Below are positions 1-8,897 of a DNA stretch of 64,000 bases, one piece after another (the stretch's first letter is position 1; each line of letters begins with the position of its first letter). Below the pieces are notes generated by a model that searched no databases, was not told the origin of the DNA, and saw only the letters and a program-made list of their open reading frames with translations. The DNA is taken from contig CAWERB010000004.1 in assembly GCA_963811335.1 (NCBI GenBank), positions 1 through 64,000 on the forward strand, in the 5' to 3' direction. A program made the position numbers and the translations under genes. The DNA is from Trebonia sp963811335. Lineage in GTDB: Bacteria > Actinomycetota > Actinomycetes > Streptosporangiales > Streptosporangiaceae.

Positions 1-1
1 C

Positions 2-919
2 ATCTATGAATGGACTCCGGGCTACGTATGCCTCACCCCCCACTTCCCCCTCACCCTGGGCCATGAATTCGCCGGGGAGGTCGTGGAGTCGCGGACAGGT
101 TCTTTCCGCCCCGGAGAAAAAGTGACCAGCGAGACCGGGCGGATCTGCGGGAAGTGTTTTTACTGCAAACAGGGGAAAGGAGTCCTGTGCTCCCTGCGGA
201 CCTCCTTCGGCCGCATCGGCCTGGAGCGCAACGGTGCCATGGCCGAATTCGTGGCCGTTCACGAAGACTGCCTGCACCGGATCCCCGCCGGGGTATCCCT
301 GGAAGAAGCGGCCGTAACCGAACCCGCGGCCGTGGCCCTGGGCGCGGTGGAGTTGGCCCGATTCTTTCCCGGGGACGTGGTCGTCGTCCTGGGGCCTGGC
401 CCCATCGGCCTTCTCATCGTCCAGATGTGCAAAGCCCTGGGAGCAGGCCAGGTCGTAATCTTCGGACAGGAGGCGGATCGCCCCAGGCTGGAGGTGGCCC
501 AAAAGCTGGGCGCCGACTTCACCCTGATCAGCGAAAACCGGGACCCCTTGACGAAAATCATGGACCTGACCCAAGGCCTCGGGGCCGGCGTAGTATTCGA
601 AGCGAGCGGCTCGCCCGCGGCGGCGGTTTCCGGCCTCCGGATGCTGCGGAAGGCGGGAGAGATGATTCTCGTGGGGATCTATCCCGAGCCTATTCCGGTC
701 GATGCCACCCACCAAATGGTTCGGCAGATGAAGAGCATCAAGGGAAGTTACGGGGGAGCTCCCCTGGACTGGGACAGGGTCTTGAACCTCATGGCCTCCC
801 GCAAATTGAATGTCGCCCCCTTGATCTCCAATATCTTGCCCTTGGAGAGAGCATCCGAAGGCTTTGAGGCGGTCCTCCGGAAAGAGGCCTTGAAGATCCT
901 TTTGAGACCCAATCCCTAA
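2..919 (+). CDS. Zinc-dependent alcohol dehydrogenase (MDR family), 5' partial
   Basis: Medium-chain dehydrogenase/reductase that would oxidise a secondary alcohol, polyol or threonine-like substrate with NAD(P) in the cytosol. The reading frame is open from base 2, so the N-terminus lies outside the window. Visible are the catalytic-zinc motif GHEFAGEVVE near base 60, a four-cysteine structural-zinc lobe (CGKCFYCKQGKGVLC), and a Rossmann segment with GPGPIGLLIVQ. The C-terminus is complete. It resembles the sorbitol/threonine dehydrogenase branch, but the substrate cannot be fixed. It lies 16 bp upstream of the acyl-CoA synthetase on the same strand, probably in one operon. Unlike its neighbours it shows no frameshift. 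Confidence 0.85.
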   Translation: MYEWTPGYVCLTPHFPLTLGHEFAGEVVESRTGSFRPGEKVTSETGRICGKCFYCKQGKGVLCSLRTSFGRIGLERNGAMAEFVAVHEDCLHRIPAGVSLEEAAVTEPAAVALGAVELARFFPGDVVVVLGPGPIGLLIVQMCKALGAGQVVIFGQEADRPRLEVAQKLGADFTLISENRDPLTKIMDLTQGLGAGVVFEASGSPAAAVSGLRMLRKAGEMILVGIYPEPIPVDATHQMVRQMKSIKGSYGGAPLDWDRVLNLMASRKLNVAPLISNILPLERASEGFEAVLRKEALKILLRPNP

Positions 920-935
920 CAAAAGAGAGGAGAGG

Positions 936-2549
936 ATGAAGTATTCATTCGAAGAATATGCCCCGGGCAGGAAAAGATACAAAGTAGAAGGCGTCGGGGA
1001 AGAGATCATCGCCGGGGTTCGCCTGGATGTCTACCAGAACCGCCCCCGCACTCTTCCGGAGATTTTCAACCGCACGGTCCAGCGGGACCCGCAGCATGAA
1101 GCCTTGATTTACGAGGATCGAGAGGATCTCCTACGGAGAACTGGCCCGGAGGGTCGACAGCCTGGCCTTCCAGTGGAAAGAAGAATACGGGGTCCGTCCG
1201 CGAGACCGGGTGATGATGCTCCTGCGGAACACGCCGGAGTTTGTGGCCTCCTTCTTCGCCGCCTCCCAGATGGGCGCCATCTCCGTCCCCACAAACACCC
1301 GTCTTAAGGCCCCGGAGATCGAATACATTCTGAAAGACTCGGACCCCACCATTCTGATCGTCGACCCGAGCTGTGGGAGAGGGTTCTTCAGGTCAAGGAT
1401 CGGGCCCCAACCTTAAGGCCGTCTTCATCACCGGAAAAGACTGCGAACCCGGAGCCGCCCTTTTTTCCGACCTGATCAGCCGTACCGCTCTGCGGAAAAT
1501 CCAGGCCCCGGCCACGGAGGAAGATGTCAACAGCATCCTCTACACCTCAGGGACCACGGGGAACCCCAAAGGGGCCATGCTCTGCCACCGGAATTTTATC
1601 ACCAACTCCCTGAATACCCAGTCCCTCTGCCACCTCTCCTTCCAAGGACAAGCTCCTGATCATGGCCCCCATGTTTCACGTCACCGCCCTCAACTCCCAA
1701 CTGATCAAGATCGTCCACGCCGGGGCCACGGGAGTATTGATGCGGGCGTTCAAGACCGAAGAGATCCTGGATACCATCGAGCGGGAGAAGATCACCGAGA
1801 TGACCGGGGTGCCGGCCATGTACTCCATGATCCTCCAGTCCCCGACCCTGGAGCGCCGGGCCTTGACCACCTTGCGCTACTGCGGCTATGGCGGGGCCCC
1901 GGCTCCCGTTGAAGTGATCAAAACGATGAAGGAGAAATTTCCCACCTGGCGCCTGCGCAATGTGTACGGGTTGACCGAGGCCTCTTCCTGGGTTACCATG
2001 CTCCCCCATGACCAGACCACGATCCGTCCCGATTCCACCGGCCTTCCTGTCCCGGTGGTACGGCTGAAGATCGTCAATGATGGAGGCGGAGAGGTCCCCC
2101 GGGTGAAGTAGGCGAAATCCTCATTCGAGGCCCCAACATCTTCAAAGGGTACTGGAGGAAGCCGGAAGCCACGGCGAGTCGCTCCGGGACGGCTGGTTCC
2201 ACACGGGAGACCTGGGGAGGTTCGACGAGGAAGGATACCTGTACGTCGTGGACCGGAAGAAGGAAATGGTCATCCGCGGCGGGGAGAATATCTACTGCAT
2301 CGAAGTGGAAAACGTTCTCTACCAGCATCCCAAGGTGGTGGAGGCGGCGGTGACCGGGGTTCCCGACCCGATCCTCGGGGAAGTCGTCAAAGCGGTCTGC
2401 GTCCTAAAGCAAGGCCAGCAGGCCACCGGGGCAGAGATTCAGGAATTCTGCAAAAAGTTTCTGGCGGATTACAAGGTTCCCAAATTCGTCTGTTTCACGA
2501 CGAACTCCCCCGGAACCCGGCGGGTAAGGTGATCAAAAAGGCACTCTAA
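936..2549 (+). pseudogene. AMP-dependent acyl-CoA synthetase, broken by about six frameshifts
   Basis: Class I adenylate-forming enzyme that activates a carboxylic acid to its acyl-CoA through an acyl-AMP. Read across frames, the whole family is present: N-terminal domain, the P-loop signature YTSGTTGNPKGAM near 1,545-1,580, GLTEA near 1,970, the DRKKE hinge near 2,250, GGENIY near 2,280, and a C-terminal PAGKVIKKAL with the catalytic lysine. Single-base shifts are needed near 1,125, 1,367, 1,640, 2,098, 2,175 and 2,508. Each restores strong family sequence, so these look like consensus errors rather than old decay. An RBS (gagagg) precedes the ATG at 936. The acid substrate is unknown. It is followed at once by a perfect hairpin. 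Confidence 0.8.
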
Positions 2550-2553
2550 AGGC

Positions 2554-2614
2554 CGCAAGTCGCAAGGCGAGAGAGAGGGAAATTTCTTTTACCCCTTGCG
2601 CCTTGCGACTTGCG
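2554..2614. terminator. Perfect 16-bp inverted repeat after the acyl-CoA synthetase
   Basis: Arms 2,554-2,569 and 2,599-2,614 (CGCAAGTCGCAAGGCG and its exact complement) flank a 29-nt purine-rich loop. It sits 5 nt after the synthetase stop. It may be a terminator or a REP-like intergenic repeat; there is no clear T-tract. Confidence 0.55.
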
Positions 2615-2637
2615 CTGTCTTTGATGAGGGAGAGAAA

Positions 2638-3400
2638 ATGCGATTTAAAGACAAGGTGGCCATCGTCACCGGAGGGGCTTCGGGGATCGGGGCGGCTACG
2701 GCCCGGGGCTTGTCCAACGAGGGGGCCAAGGTGGTGGTGGCCGACTGGAGCCCCGAGAATTTACAGAAGATGGAAGCGGAGATGAAGAAGGAGGCGCGTC
2801 CTTTCTTGGGTCTGAAGATCGACGTTTCCCGGGAGAGAAGAAGTTCAGGCCTTGGTCGACCAAACCGTTTCCCGTTTCGGGGGGATCGATCTCCTGGTCA
2901 ACAATGCGGGCATCTCTCCCAAGCACCGGGGGAAGAAGCAGAATTTATGGGAAATGTCGATCGAGGAATGGGACCGGGTCATGGCGGTGAATATCCGGGG
3001 GGTCTTTCTCTGCTGTTACTTCGCCGTCCCCAAAATGATCGAACGCGGGGGCGGCGCCATCGTCAGCCTCTCTTCCCAGGCGGCCAAGGCCGGATCGGTC
3101 ATTACGGGGAGCCATTACGTCATCTCCAAGGCGGGGGTCATCGGGCTGACCAAAATCCTGGCGCGAGAAGCCGCCCCGATAAAATCCGGGTGAAGCCGTC
3201 GCCCCGGAAGGATTGACACCCCCATGATCTGGGATGTGCCGGTCGAGGTCAACGAGCAGATCAAGAAAAGCATCCCCCTCGCGCGCTTGGGGAAGGCCGA
3301 AGAAGTGGCCGATCCCATCCTCTTCCTCCTTTCCGACGCGGCGTCGTTCATCACCGGGGTGGTCATTGACATCAACGGGGGATCGGGAATGTACTATTGA
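2638..3400 (+). pseudogene. Short-chain dehydrogenase/reductase (FabG-like), frameshifted
   Basis: NAD(P)-dependent oxidoreductase of the classical SDR family. The N-terminal cofactor motif TGGASGIG, the NNAG motif (LLVNNAGIS), the catalytic Ser region (VSLSSQAAKAG) and the YxxxK pair (HYVISKAG) are all readable, ending in VIDINGGSGMYY. Frameshifts near 2,835 and 3,185 split it into three frames; together the pieces give the usual length of about 250 residues. The ATG at 2,638 follows AGGGAGAG. It lies between the acyl-CoA synthetase and the E1 genes on the same strand and would suit a small catabolic operon, reducing or oxidising a hydroxyacyl or alcohol intermediate. The substrate is not determinable. 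Confidence 0.8.
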
Positions 3401-3600
3401 TTCATAGACCAAATCCCAAGCACCAAGCACGCAAATAAATTCCGATGGTAAAAATCCAAAATTTCAAAACATCTCATCAAATGCAGTTTTTGGTCATTTG
3501 AAATTGGAATTTTGAGTTTGTTTGGTCCCGCGTCTCGCGGGAGGGAGGAATTTGGAATTTCAAACGGATGGATTTGGTAATGAGACTTAGGAGGAAAACC
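3401..3600. other. AT-rich intergenic stretch with short direct and inverted repeats
   Basis: This 200-bp gap is far richer in AT than the flanking genes and holds repeated 'aatttggaattt'-like strings and a small GC hairpin (cccgcg tct cgcggg, 3,526-3,540). The end carries the strong RBS AGGAGGAAAACC for the next gene. Such stretches are typical of the first 5 kb and are absent from the rest of the window. Confidence 0.5.
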
Positions 3601-4564
3601 ATGGAATTACCAGAGAAGGATTTGTTGGCGATGTACCGCTGGATGGTGCTCGACCGGGTGTTCGAGGAAAAGACCTTCGAGCTCTTGAAGCTCGGCAAGC
3701 TGGTCGGGTTCCACCACCCGAACATCGGCCAGGAAGCGGTGGACGTGGGGAGTTGCTACCGGCCTCAGGAAGGAGGACACGATCATGCCCACCCACCGGG
3801 GAAAGGGAAAGTATCTGATGAAGGGGGTGGACATGAAGACCCTGATGGCCGGCATGTTCGGCCGGCGTAACGGTTCGGGCAAAGGCCGGGGGCCCGCCTC
3901 CCACTCGGGGGACAATTCCATCGGCCTCCTTGCTGGGACCGGCCTGATCGGCTCGGGAATCCCCATCAGCACGGGCGCCGCCCTGGCCATGAAGCTGAAG
4001 AAAAAGGACAGCGTGGCTCTTCATTTTTTCGGCGACGGGGCCTCGAACCGGGGGGACTTCCATGAGTCCCTGAATATGGCCGGGGTCATGAAGCTGCCCA
4101 TCGTTTACGTATGCGACAACAACTGTTACGCCATGACCGTTCCGGCGAATGCGCCATGGCCATCAAGGATATCGCCATCCGGGCGGCGGGGTATGGGTTT
4201 CCCGGGCATGGTCGTGGACGGGAACGATGTCCTGGCCGTATACGAAGCCACCCAGGAGGCCATCGCCCGGGCCCGCAGGGGCGAAGGGCCGACGCTCATC
4301 GAATGCAAGACCTACCGGTGGCTGGGGCACAGCATCAATGACCCCGCGGTCTACCGCGTCGGCGGAAGAAGTGGAGTCGTGGAAGAAAAAATGCCCGATA
4401 AAACGGTTCGAAGATACCTGCGGGCAAAGACGCTGCTCGACGACTCCAAGATCAAAGAGGTCTATCTGAGCGTGAAGGAAGAGATCGAGGAAGCCATCCG
4501 CTTTGCCGAAGCAAGCCCGCTTCCCCTGCCCGAGGATACGTTGCTGGGTGTCTATGCGGATTAA
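3601..4564 (+). pseudogene. Thiamine-diphosphate dehydrogenase E1 alpha (pyruvate/acetoin type), frameshifted
   Basis: Alpha subunit of a 2-oxoacid or acetoin dehydrogenase E1, which decarboxylates its substrate on thiamine diphosphate before transfer to lipoyl-E2. The TPP-binding motif is clear (GDGASNRGDFHESLN, about 4,030-4,075), as are the N-terminal IGQEA region and the PTLIECKTYRWLGHS segment. Frameshifts occur near 3,765 and as a compensating pair near 4,145 and 4,190. The start at 3,601 has the best RBS of the region. It is followed after 156 bp by E1 beta, the usual order. The phosphorylation-loop style segment is compatible with acetoin/pyruvate enzymes, but the substrate is inference. 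Confidence 0.8.
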
Positions 4565-4576
4565 ATCTGACGCGGA

Positions 4577-4715
4577 GTGGACAGACAAAGATTTAATAAC
4601 CGGACGCAGATGAACCAGATAAACACAGAAAAGAAAAACCATGCGGCTTTTAGGTTTTTGACTGATCTGTGTTCATCTGTGTTTATCTGTGTCCTATTAG
4701 TCTTTTATAAGGAGA
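4577..4715. repeat. Intergenic 'ATCTGTGT' repeat with inverted partner
   Basis: Between the E1 genes lies a run of ATCTGTGTTCATCTGTGTTT-like repeats (about 4,660-4,695) preceded by inverted relatives such as GATGAACCAGATAAACACAG (about 4,609-4,628). From general knowledge, this string family is a common intergenic repeat in Desulfobacterota and some other non-actinobacterial genomes. It supports a different origin for the first 5 kb. Confidence 0.6.
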
Positions 4716-4720
4716 AAAAA

Positions 4721-5170
4721 ATGCGGGAATTGACCTTTGCTGGAAGCAATCAACGAGGCGTTGCACGAAGAGATGGCCCGGGACGAGCGGGTGTATATAT
4801 TCGGGGAGGATGTGCGGGTCGGGTACGGGAGGGGGGCGCCTTCGGGGCTATCCAACGGCCTTTTTGCCAAATTCGGCCCCGAGCGGGTAATCGACACACC
4901 CATCTCCGAATCTGCCATCGCCGGCACTTCCGTGGGCGCGGCCCTCTGGGGCATGCGTCCGGTGGCCGAGATCATGTTCTCTGATTTCTCGCCCTGGCCA
5001 TGGATCACGTGGTCGAATTCCGCCGCCAAGATGCGCTATGCCTATGCCGGGGAGGCCACGGTGCCGGTCGTCTTCCGGATGGCCTTCGGGGCCGGCGTGG
5101 GGGCCGCCCTGCACCATTCCCAGTCCCGGAGGCCTGGATCACCAACGTGCCCGGCCTCACCGTAGTCGTT
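4721..5170 (+). pseudogene. E1 beta subunit of 2-oxoacid/acetoin dehydrogenase, 3' truncated at the junction
   Basis: N-terminal third of the transketolase-like E1 beta subunit. Conserved segments include INEALHEEMARDERVYIFGEDV, RVIDTPISESAIAG, and ALHHSQS followed in another frame by PEAWITNVPGLTVVV. Frameshifts lie near 4,741 and 5,128. The family is about 320-330 residues; only about 150 are here. After VVV the DNA changes abruptly to an antisense actinomycete hemQ. The RBS TAAGGAG precedes the ATG. The break in mid-domain, shared with hemQ's break at the same bases, argues for an artificial join. Confidence 0.8.
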
Positions 5171-5746
5171 AAGCGCGAAGCTGCTCACCGTGTTGGCGCG
5201 CACGTCGGGGTACTCGCGCGCCATCCTGCCGTGCTCGGCGAGCATCGCGCGGCGCTCGGCCGGGTCGAGCAGGTACCACTCGTAGGAGCGGACGAAGGGG
5301 TAGACGCAGACGTAGTTCCTTGGCTCCTCCTCGGCGAGGAACGCGGGGATGTGCCCCTTGTTGAACTCGGCGGGGCGGTGCAGCGCCATCGCGGACCAGA
5401 CCGGCTCGCAGGCGTAACCGAGCTTGGTCCGCCGGAAGTTGACGTACATCTCCTGCAGCTCGTCGGCGGTCGGCGCGACCCACCACAGCATGAAGTCGGC
5501 GTCGGCGCGCATCCCTTGCAGGTCATAGCAGCCCCGGGTGACGATGCCCTTGCCCTTGGCCTGGTCGAGCAGGTCGGTCAGCTCGGCCGCGACTTCTGCC
5601 CTGCGGCCGGCATCTCCGCCCCCCGTCCCGGCGAAATCCCGGTCGGTCACCGTGAACACGGCCCACATCGTGTACCTGATGAGCTCGTTGAGCTCGCGCG
5701 CCTTGAGCCGCTGCTTCTCGTCCTTCTCCGCTGCCGAGTCAGTCAT
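5162..5746 (-). CDS. hemQ: Coproheme decarboxylase HemQ (chlorite dismutase family), 3' truncated at the junction
   Basis: HemQ converts coproheme III to protoheme in the last step of the Gram-positive coproporphyrin-dependent heme pathway, in the cytosol. About 193 residues are present: an N-terminal LIRYTMWAVFTV strand, DFMLWWVAPTADELQ, and the YPFVRSYEWYLL segment characteristic of actinobacterial HemQ, where the family's catalytic tyrosine region lies. It breaks after VRANTVSSFALNDY; the last 40 or so residues of the family are missing and the frame runs into foreign DNA. hemY and hemE lie further right on the same strand, which fits this pathway. The start ATG at 5,746 has no strong RBS. 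Confidence 0.85.
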
Positions 5747-5822
5747 AACTCAAAATCTTAGTGATCCGGAACGGGTGCGTGGCTCCCAGCGGGTGTCCGG
5801 CGACGGGGTGGCCGGTTAGCCT

Positions 5823-6857
5823 ATGTGTGCGCCCCCACACACGGTAAGCGGCATGTCGCAGGGAATGACGATGACTGGTAACGGCATGACAGCGGTCGAG
5901 CGGGCCGAACTGCACACCACCGACATGGACCTGCTCGCCGGCATGGTCCGGCAGCAGTACGCCGGCCATGCGGCCACCTTCCGGTGCGCGGACCCGGCCA
6001 TGGTCGACGGCCAGCTGCGCACGGCCACGGCGGGCGGGCTGACGGTGGGCATGCTCGGGTACGACGGGTTCGAGTACACCGCCCATCTGGACCCGGTGCT
6101 CGCGCCGACGACGGTCACGGTCCTGCGGGGCTCGGGAAGCATCACGGCTGGAAGGCAAGAGCAGCGCTTCACGGCAGGCGACGTCACCCTGCTGCCGGCC
6201 GACCGGCCGGCCCTGGGCCAGACGGTGACCGGTATCAGGTACGCGACGCTGCAGGTCCCGTGGGCCGCCGTGCGCGCCCTGGCCGAGGAGGGAGCAGCGG
6301 TCTCTGCCGAGTCCTTGCGGTTCGACTCGACAGCGCCACTGTCGGCGGCCAGGCAGCGCGCCTACGCGAGCACGGCAGCGTTCATCTGCGAACAGCTCCT
6401 CACCTCAGGAACCACGCAAGTGCACCCGATCCTGGCCCAGTCCATGACCGGGCTGGCGGCCGCCGCCATGCTTGAGACCTTCCCCAACACCACCATGACG
6501 GCTCCCCACCGGCCAGGCCCCGGCTGGGTGACGCCCGCATCGGTCCGCCAGGCGGCGGAGTTCATCCACGCGCACGCGGGCGAGTCGGTCACGGTCGCGG
6601 ACATCGCGGCGGAGGCCGGCCTGACGCCCCGGGCGCTGCGCTACGCGTTCCGCAGCCGTTACCACGTCACCGCCGCTCAGTACCAGCGGCAGGTCCGGCT
6701 GGAAAGCGCCCACCTGGAACTGCTCAGCGCCGGCCCCGGCGAGGGCGTGACCGTCGCCGACGTCGCCCGCAAGTGGGGATGGGCCAGCCCGTCCCGGTTC
6801 ACCGTCGCCTACCGGCGGCAGTACCGCGTACCGCCGAGCCAGACGCTGCGCGCGTAG
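5823..6857 (+). CDS. AraC-family transcriptional regulator
   Basis: About 340 residues. The N-terminal two thirds resemble the AraC-like ligand-sensing domain seen in many actinomycete activators (TVLRGSGSITAGRQ, FTAGDVTLLPADRP). The C-terminal 100 residues are a double helix-turn-helix (TVADIAAEAGLTPRALRYAFRSRY and VADVARKWGWASPSRFTVAYRRQYRVPPS). The exact start is uncertain: several ATGs lie between 5,823 and 5,890 and none has a clean RBS. It is divergent from hemQ with a 76-bp gap and reads toward the peptide cassette starting at 6.93 kb, so it is a candidate regulator of that locus; this is inference from position only. Confidence 0.85.
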   Translation: MCAPPHTVSGMSQGMTMTGNGMTAVERAELHTTDMDLLAGMVRQQYAGHAATFRCADPAMVDGQLRTATAGGLTVGMLGYDGFEYTAHLDPVLAPTTVTVLRGSGSITAGRQEQRFTAGDVTLLPADRPALGQTVTGIRYATLQVPWAAVRALAEEGAAVSAESLRFDSTAPLSAARQRAYASTAAFICEQLLTSGTTQVHPILAQSMTGLAAAAMLETFPNTTMTAPHRPGPGWVTPASVRQAAEFIHAHAGESVTVADIAAEAGLTPRALRYAFRSRYHVTAAQYQRQVRLESAHLELLSAGPGEGVTVADVARKWGWASPSRFTVAYRRQYRVPPSQTLRA

Positions 6858-6935
6858 CGGGCCCGCGGGCGGATCTTCGGTGCGCCGTGTCCGGCTTGCA
6901 TCCCATGGTCAGCAACTTCACAGCCTGCTCATAGC

Positions 6936-6981
6936 TTTTACTCATAGTAATTGGCTGCGAACTCACCGTGGTCGCTGCTAC
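6936..6981 (+). promoter_or_regulatory. Bipartite promoter-like element, copy 1
   Basis: TTTT (6,936-6,939), CATAGTAAT ending at 6,951, exactly 20 nt, then TCGCTGCTAC (6,972-6,981). The same blocks with the same 20-nt spacing recur at 8,797-8,843 ahead of the second peptide. The region is AT-richer than its surroundings. The distance from the last block to an AGGGAGG ribosome site is 42 nt here and 43 nt in copy 2. Confidence 0.6.
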
Positions 6982-7005
6982 CATACGCTGCCGTACGACT
7001 ACATC

Positions 7006-7096
7006 ATGGCAGCGCACGCCGCGAGGGAGGCGGCGGTGACCACCGTCACCACCACCGCTACGGCCGGGCGGCGACGGCGACGGCTGCGACTACTGA
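7006..7096 (+). pseudogene. Short Gly/His/Asp-rich peptide ORF, shortened copy of the peptide cassette
   Basis: Behind the shared promoter and an AGGGAGG site (7,024-7,030) is a tiny coding-like stretch. In the frame with actinomycete-like third bases (mostly C) it reads EGGGDHRHHHRYGR, then, after one apparent missing base near 7,068, GGDGDGCDY and a TGA at 7,094-7,096. The ending parallels GDGDDCDDD of the second peptide. There is no leader like that of the second peptide, and no start codon in the His-rich frame: ATG 7,006 and GTG 7,036 are both in the neighbouring frame. It may be a cassette that lost its leader, or a gene with a consensus error. I do not recognise a named family. Confidence 0.45.
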
Positions 7097-7106
7097 TAGC
7101 CGTTGA

Positions 7107-7177
7107 GCCTGCGTGCCCGCCGTTACGGGGAGGCAGGCGTGGCAGCGGGGGGCCGCCCGGCCTTGGCCGGGCGGCCC
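7107..7177 (+). terminator. Double-hairpin tail, copy 1
   Basis: A weaker first stem (GCCTGC at 7,107-7,112 with GCAGGC at 7,133-7,138) is followed by a very strong one: GGGCCGCCCGGCC (7,150-7,162), TT loop, and its exact complement (7,165-7,177). The T-tract is poor. The same pair of hairpins with related sequence follows the second peptide at 9,169-9,238. Confidence 0.65.
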
Positions 7178-7209
7178 TCCCTTGCTGCTGCGGGGAGGAA
7201 GGGTAACCC

Positions 7210-8566
7210 ATGAGCATTGACCTGGCCGCCCCGCCCCGGCTGGCCGACGGGGTGGAACTGCTCGGCGAGATGAGGGACAGCGGCTTCACGAACCCGCCGG
7301 CCCTGGTGCGGCGGGCCGACGGCCAGATGATCCAGCTGTCGCGGCTGCTGTACCTGGTCGCCTGCCGGATCGACGGCAACCGGGCTCCCGGCGCCATCGC
7401 GGACCTGGTCAGCGGCGACCTGGGCCGGCCGCTGAGCGCCGGCCAGGTCAGCTACCTCATCGCCGACAAGCTGGCGCCCCTCGGCGTGGTGGCCGGCGGG
7501 GCCGCCCCGGCCGCGCTGCCGGCGGCCAGCCCGCTGCTCGCGCTGCGGGCCCGGGCCACCCTGCTGCCCGCGCCGGCCGCCAACCTCGCCGGGGCGCTGT
7601 TCCGGCCGCTGTTCCACTGGCCGGCGATCGCGGCCGTCCTGGCCGGCGCCTGCGCCATGGACTACTGGCTCTTCCTGCGCCACGGGCTGTCCGGCGCCTA
7701 CCGCCAGGTACTCGGCCATCCGGCGGACCTGCTGCTGGTGGCCGCCCTGACCATCGCCTCCGCCCTCTTCCACGAGTGCGGGCACGCGGCCGGGTGCCGC
7801 TACGGCGGTGCCCGCCCCGGGCGGATCGGGGTCGGCATCTACCTGGTATGGCCCTCGTTCTTCACCGACGTCACCGACTCCTACCGGCTCGGCCGGGCCG
7901 GCCGCCTGCGCACCGACCTCGGCGGCGTGTACTTCAACGCGATCTTCATGCTCGCGCTGGCCGCCTGCTACGCCGCCACCGCCAATGAGGTCCTGCTGCT
8001 GGCCATCGCCGTCACCCACCTGGAGATGCTCGAGCAGCTGCTGCCCGTCGTCCGCTTCGACGGCTACTTCATCCTCAGCGACCTCGTCGGCGTGCCCGAC
8101 CTGTTCGCCCGCGTCGCCCCCGTACTGCGCACCGCCTTCGCCCGCGGACGCCACACCCGCGCCGCCGCGCTGCGCCGTCCCGCCCGGCGGATCATCACCA
8201 TCTGGGTGCTGTGCGTCATCCCCCTGCTCGCCTTCACCGCGGGGTCCCTGCTGCTGTACCTGCCCGAGTTCAACCGCTCCCTGTGGCTGACGGTGAGCAA
8301 CGCCGCGCGCCTCGTGGCCGGCGACATCGCCGGCCGCCGGTACGCCGCCGCCGCGCTCAACGCGATCGGCGGGCGCACTGGCCGCCATCTCCGGCGCCGG
8401 ATCGCTCTACGTCACCGTCCGGCTCACCCGCCGCGCCGCCGCCATCGCCACCCGCTGGACCGCCGGCCATCCCCGGCGCCGCCTCATCGCCGTCGCCGTC
8501 ATCACCGCCATCGCCGTGTCGCTCCCCCTGTTCTGGGCCGCCCACGGCCAATTCCGCGACTGGTAG
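7210..8566 (+). CDS. PqqD-like domain fused to an M50-type membrane metalloprotease (one frameshift)
   Basis: Polytopic membrane protein of the 'peptide zinc metalloprotease' kind. Residues 10-95 form a PqqD-like/RiPP-recognition-type module (GVELLGEMRDSGFTNPP, QLSRLLYLVACRIDGN). A first membrane segment near residue 140 precedes HECGH at about 188, the HExxH zinc motif, and VVRFDGYFILSDL at about 285, matching the downstream metal-binding Asp motif of M50 proteases. More membrane helices follow. Near 8,375 one base appears lost; the other frame continues ALAAISGAGSLYVTVRL through a last helix to HGQFRDW and TAG at 8,564-8,566. An excellent RBS (GGAGGAAGGG) precedes ATG 7,210. It sits between the two peptide cassettes, so it is the likely processing or export protease for them. 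Confidence 0.8.
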
Positions 8567-8796
8567 CGGCGCCTGCGCGCTGGCCGGCGCGGGCGGAGCC
8601 GTCACGTAGCGTGCTCGCCCCGCCGGGCGAGGTCCGCGCGGCGGTACTGAGCGCCGCCCGGCCCGTTGCCGCCGCTGGATCAGGCGCTGCGCTGGATTGA
8701 CGGCCCGCTCAAGCGGCACCACAGCGTCCCCGGCCCGCGAGCCGGGCGAGTTCGGTTCGCCCTCGCCGACGGCACCGTCATGAACATCAAATTAAG
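8567..8796. other. Gap with a decayed coding remnant
   Basis: Between the M50 gene and the second peptide promoter. One frame from about 8,680 to 8,815 has coding-like codon use (LDQALRWIDGPL, RVRFALADGTVMNIK) and ends at TAA, but has no start or RBS. It may be the tail of a lost gene. Nothing else is recognisable. Confidence 0.3.
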
Positions 8797-8843
8797 TTTT
8801 CACCATACGTAATCAATCACATACGACGAGTGTTCGCTGCTAC
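8797..8843 (+). promoter_or_regulatory. Bipartite promoter-like element, copy 2
   Basis: TTTT (8,797-8,800), CATACGTAAT ending at 8,813, exactly 20 nt, then TCGCTGCTAC (8,834-8,843): the same blocks and spacing as at 6,936-6,981. The AAGGGAGG ribosome site begins 43 nt later, with ATG at 8,898. It sits in an AT-rich island within a GC-rich region, as expected for a promoter or operator. Confidence 0.6.
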
Positions 8844-8897
8844 GGTGTGTAACCGTCCGCTCAGATCAGGGCGGTACCACGTCTCAAGGGAGGCCTC

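Noticed and set aside
1..5165. Left piece as a horizontally acquired island in the actinomycete
   Set aside because: The join cuts two genes in conserved domains and there is no integrase, tRNA or attachment repeat. A chimera explains it more simply.
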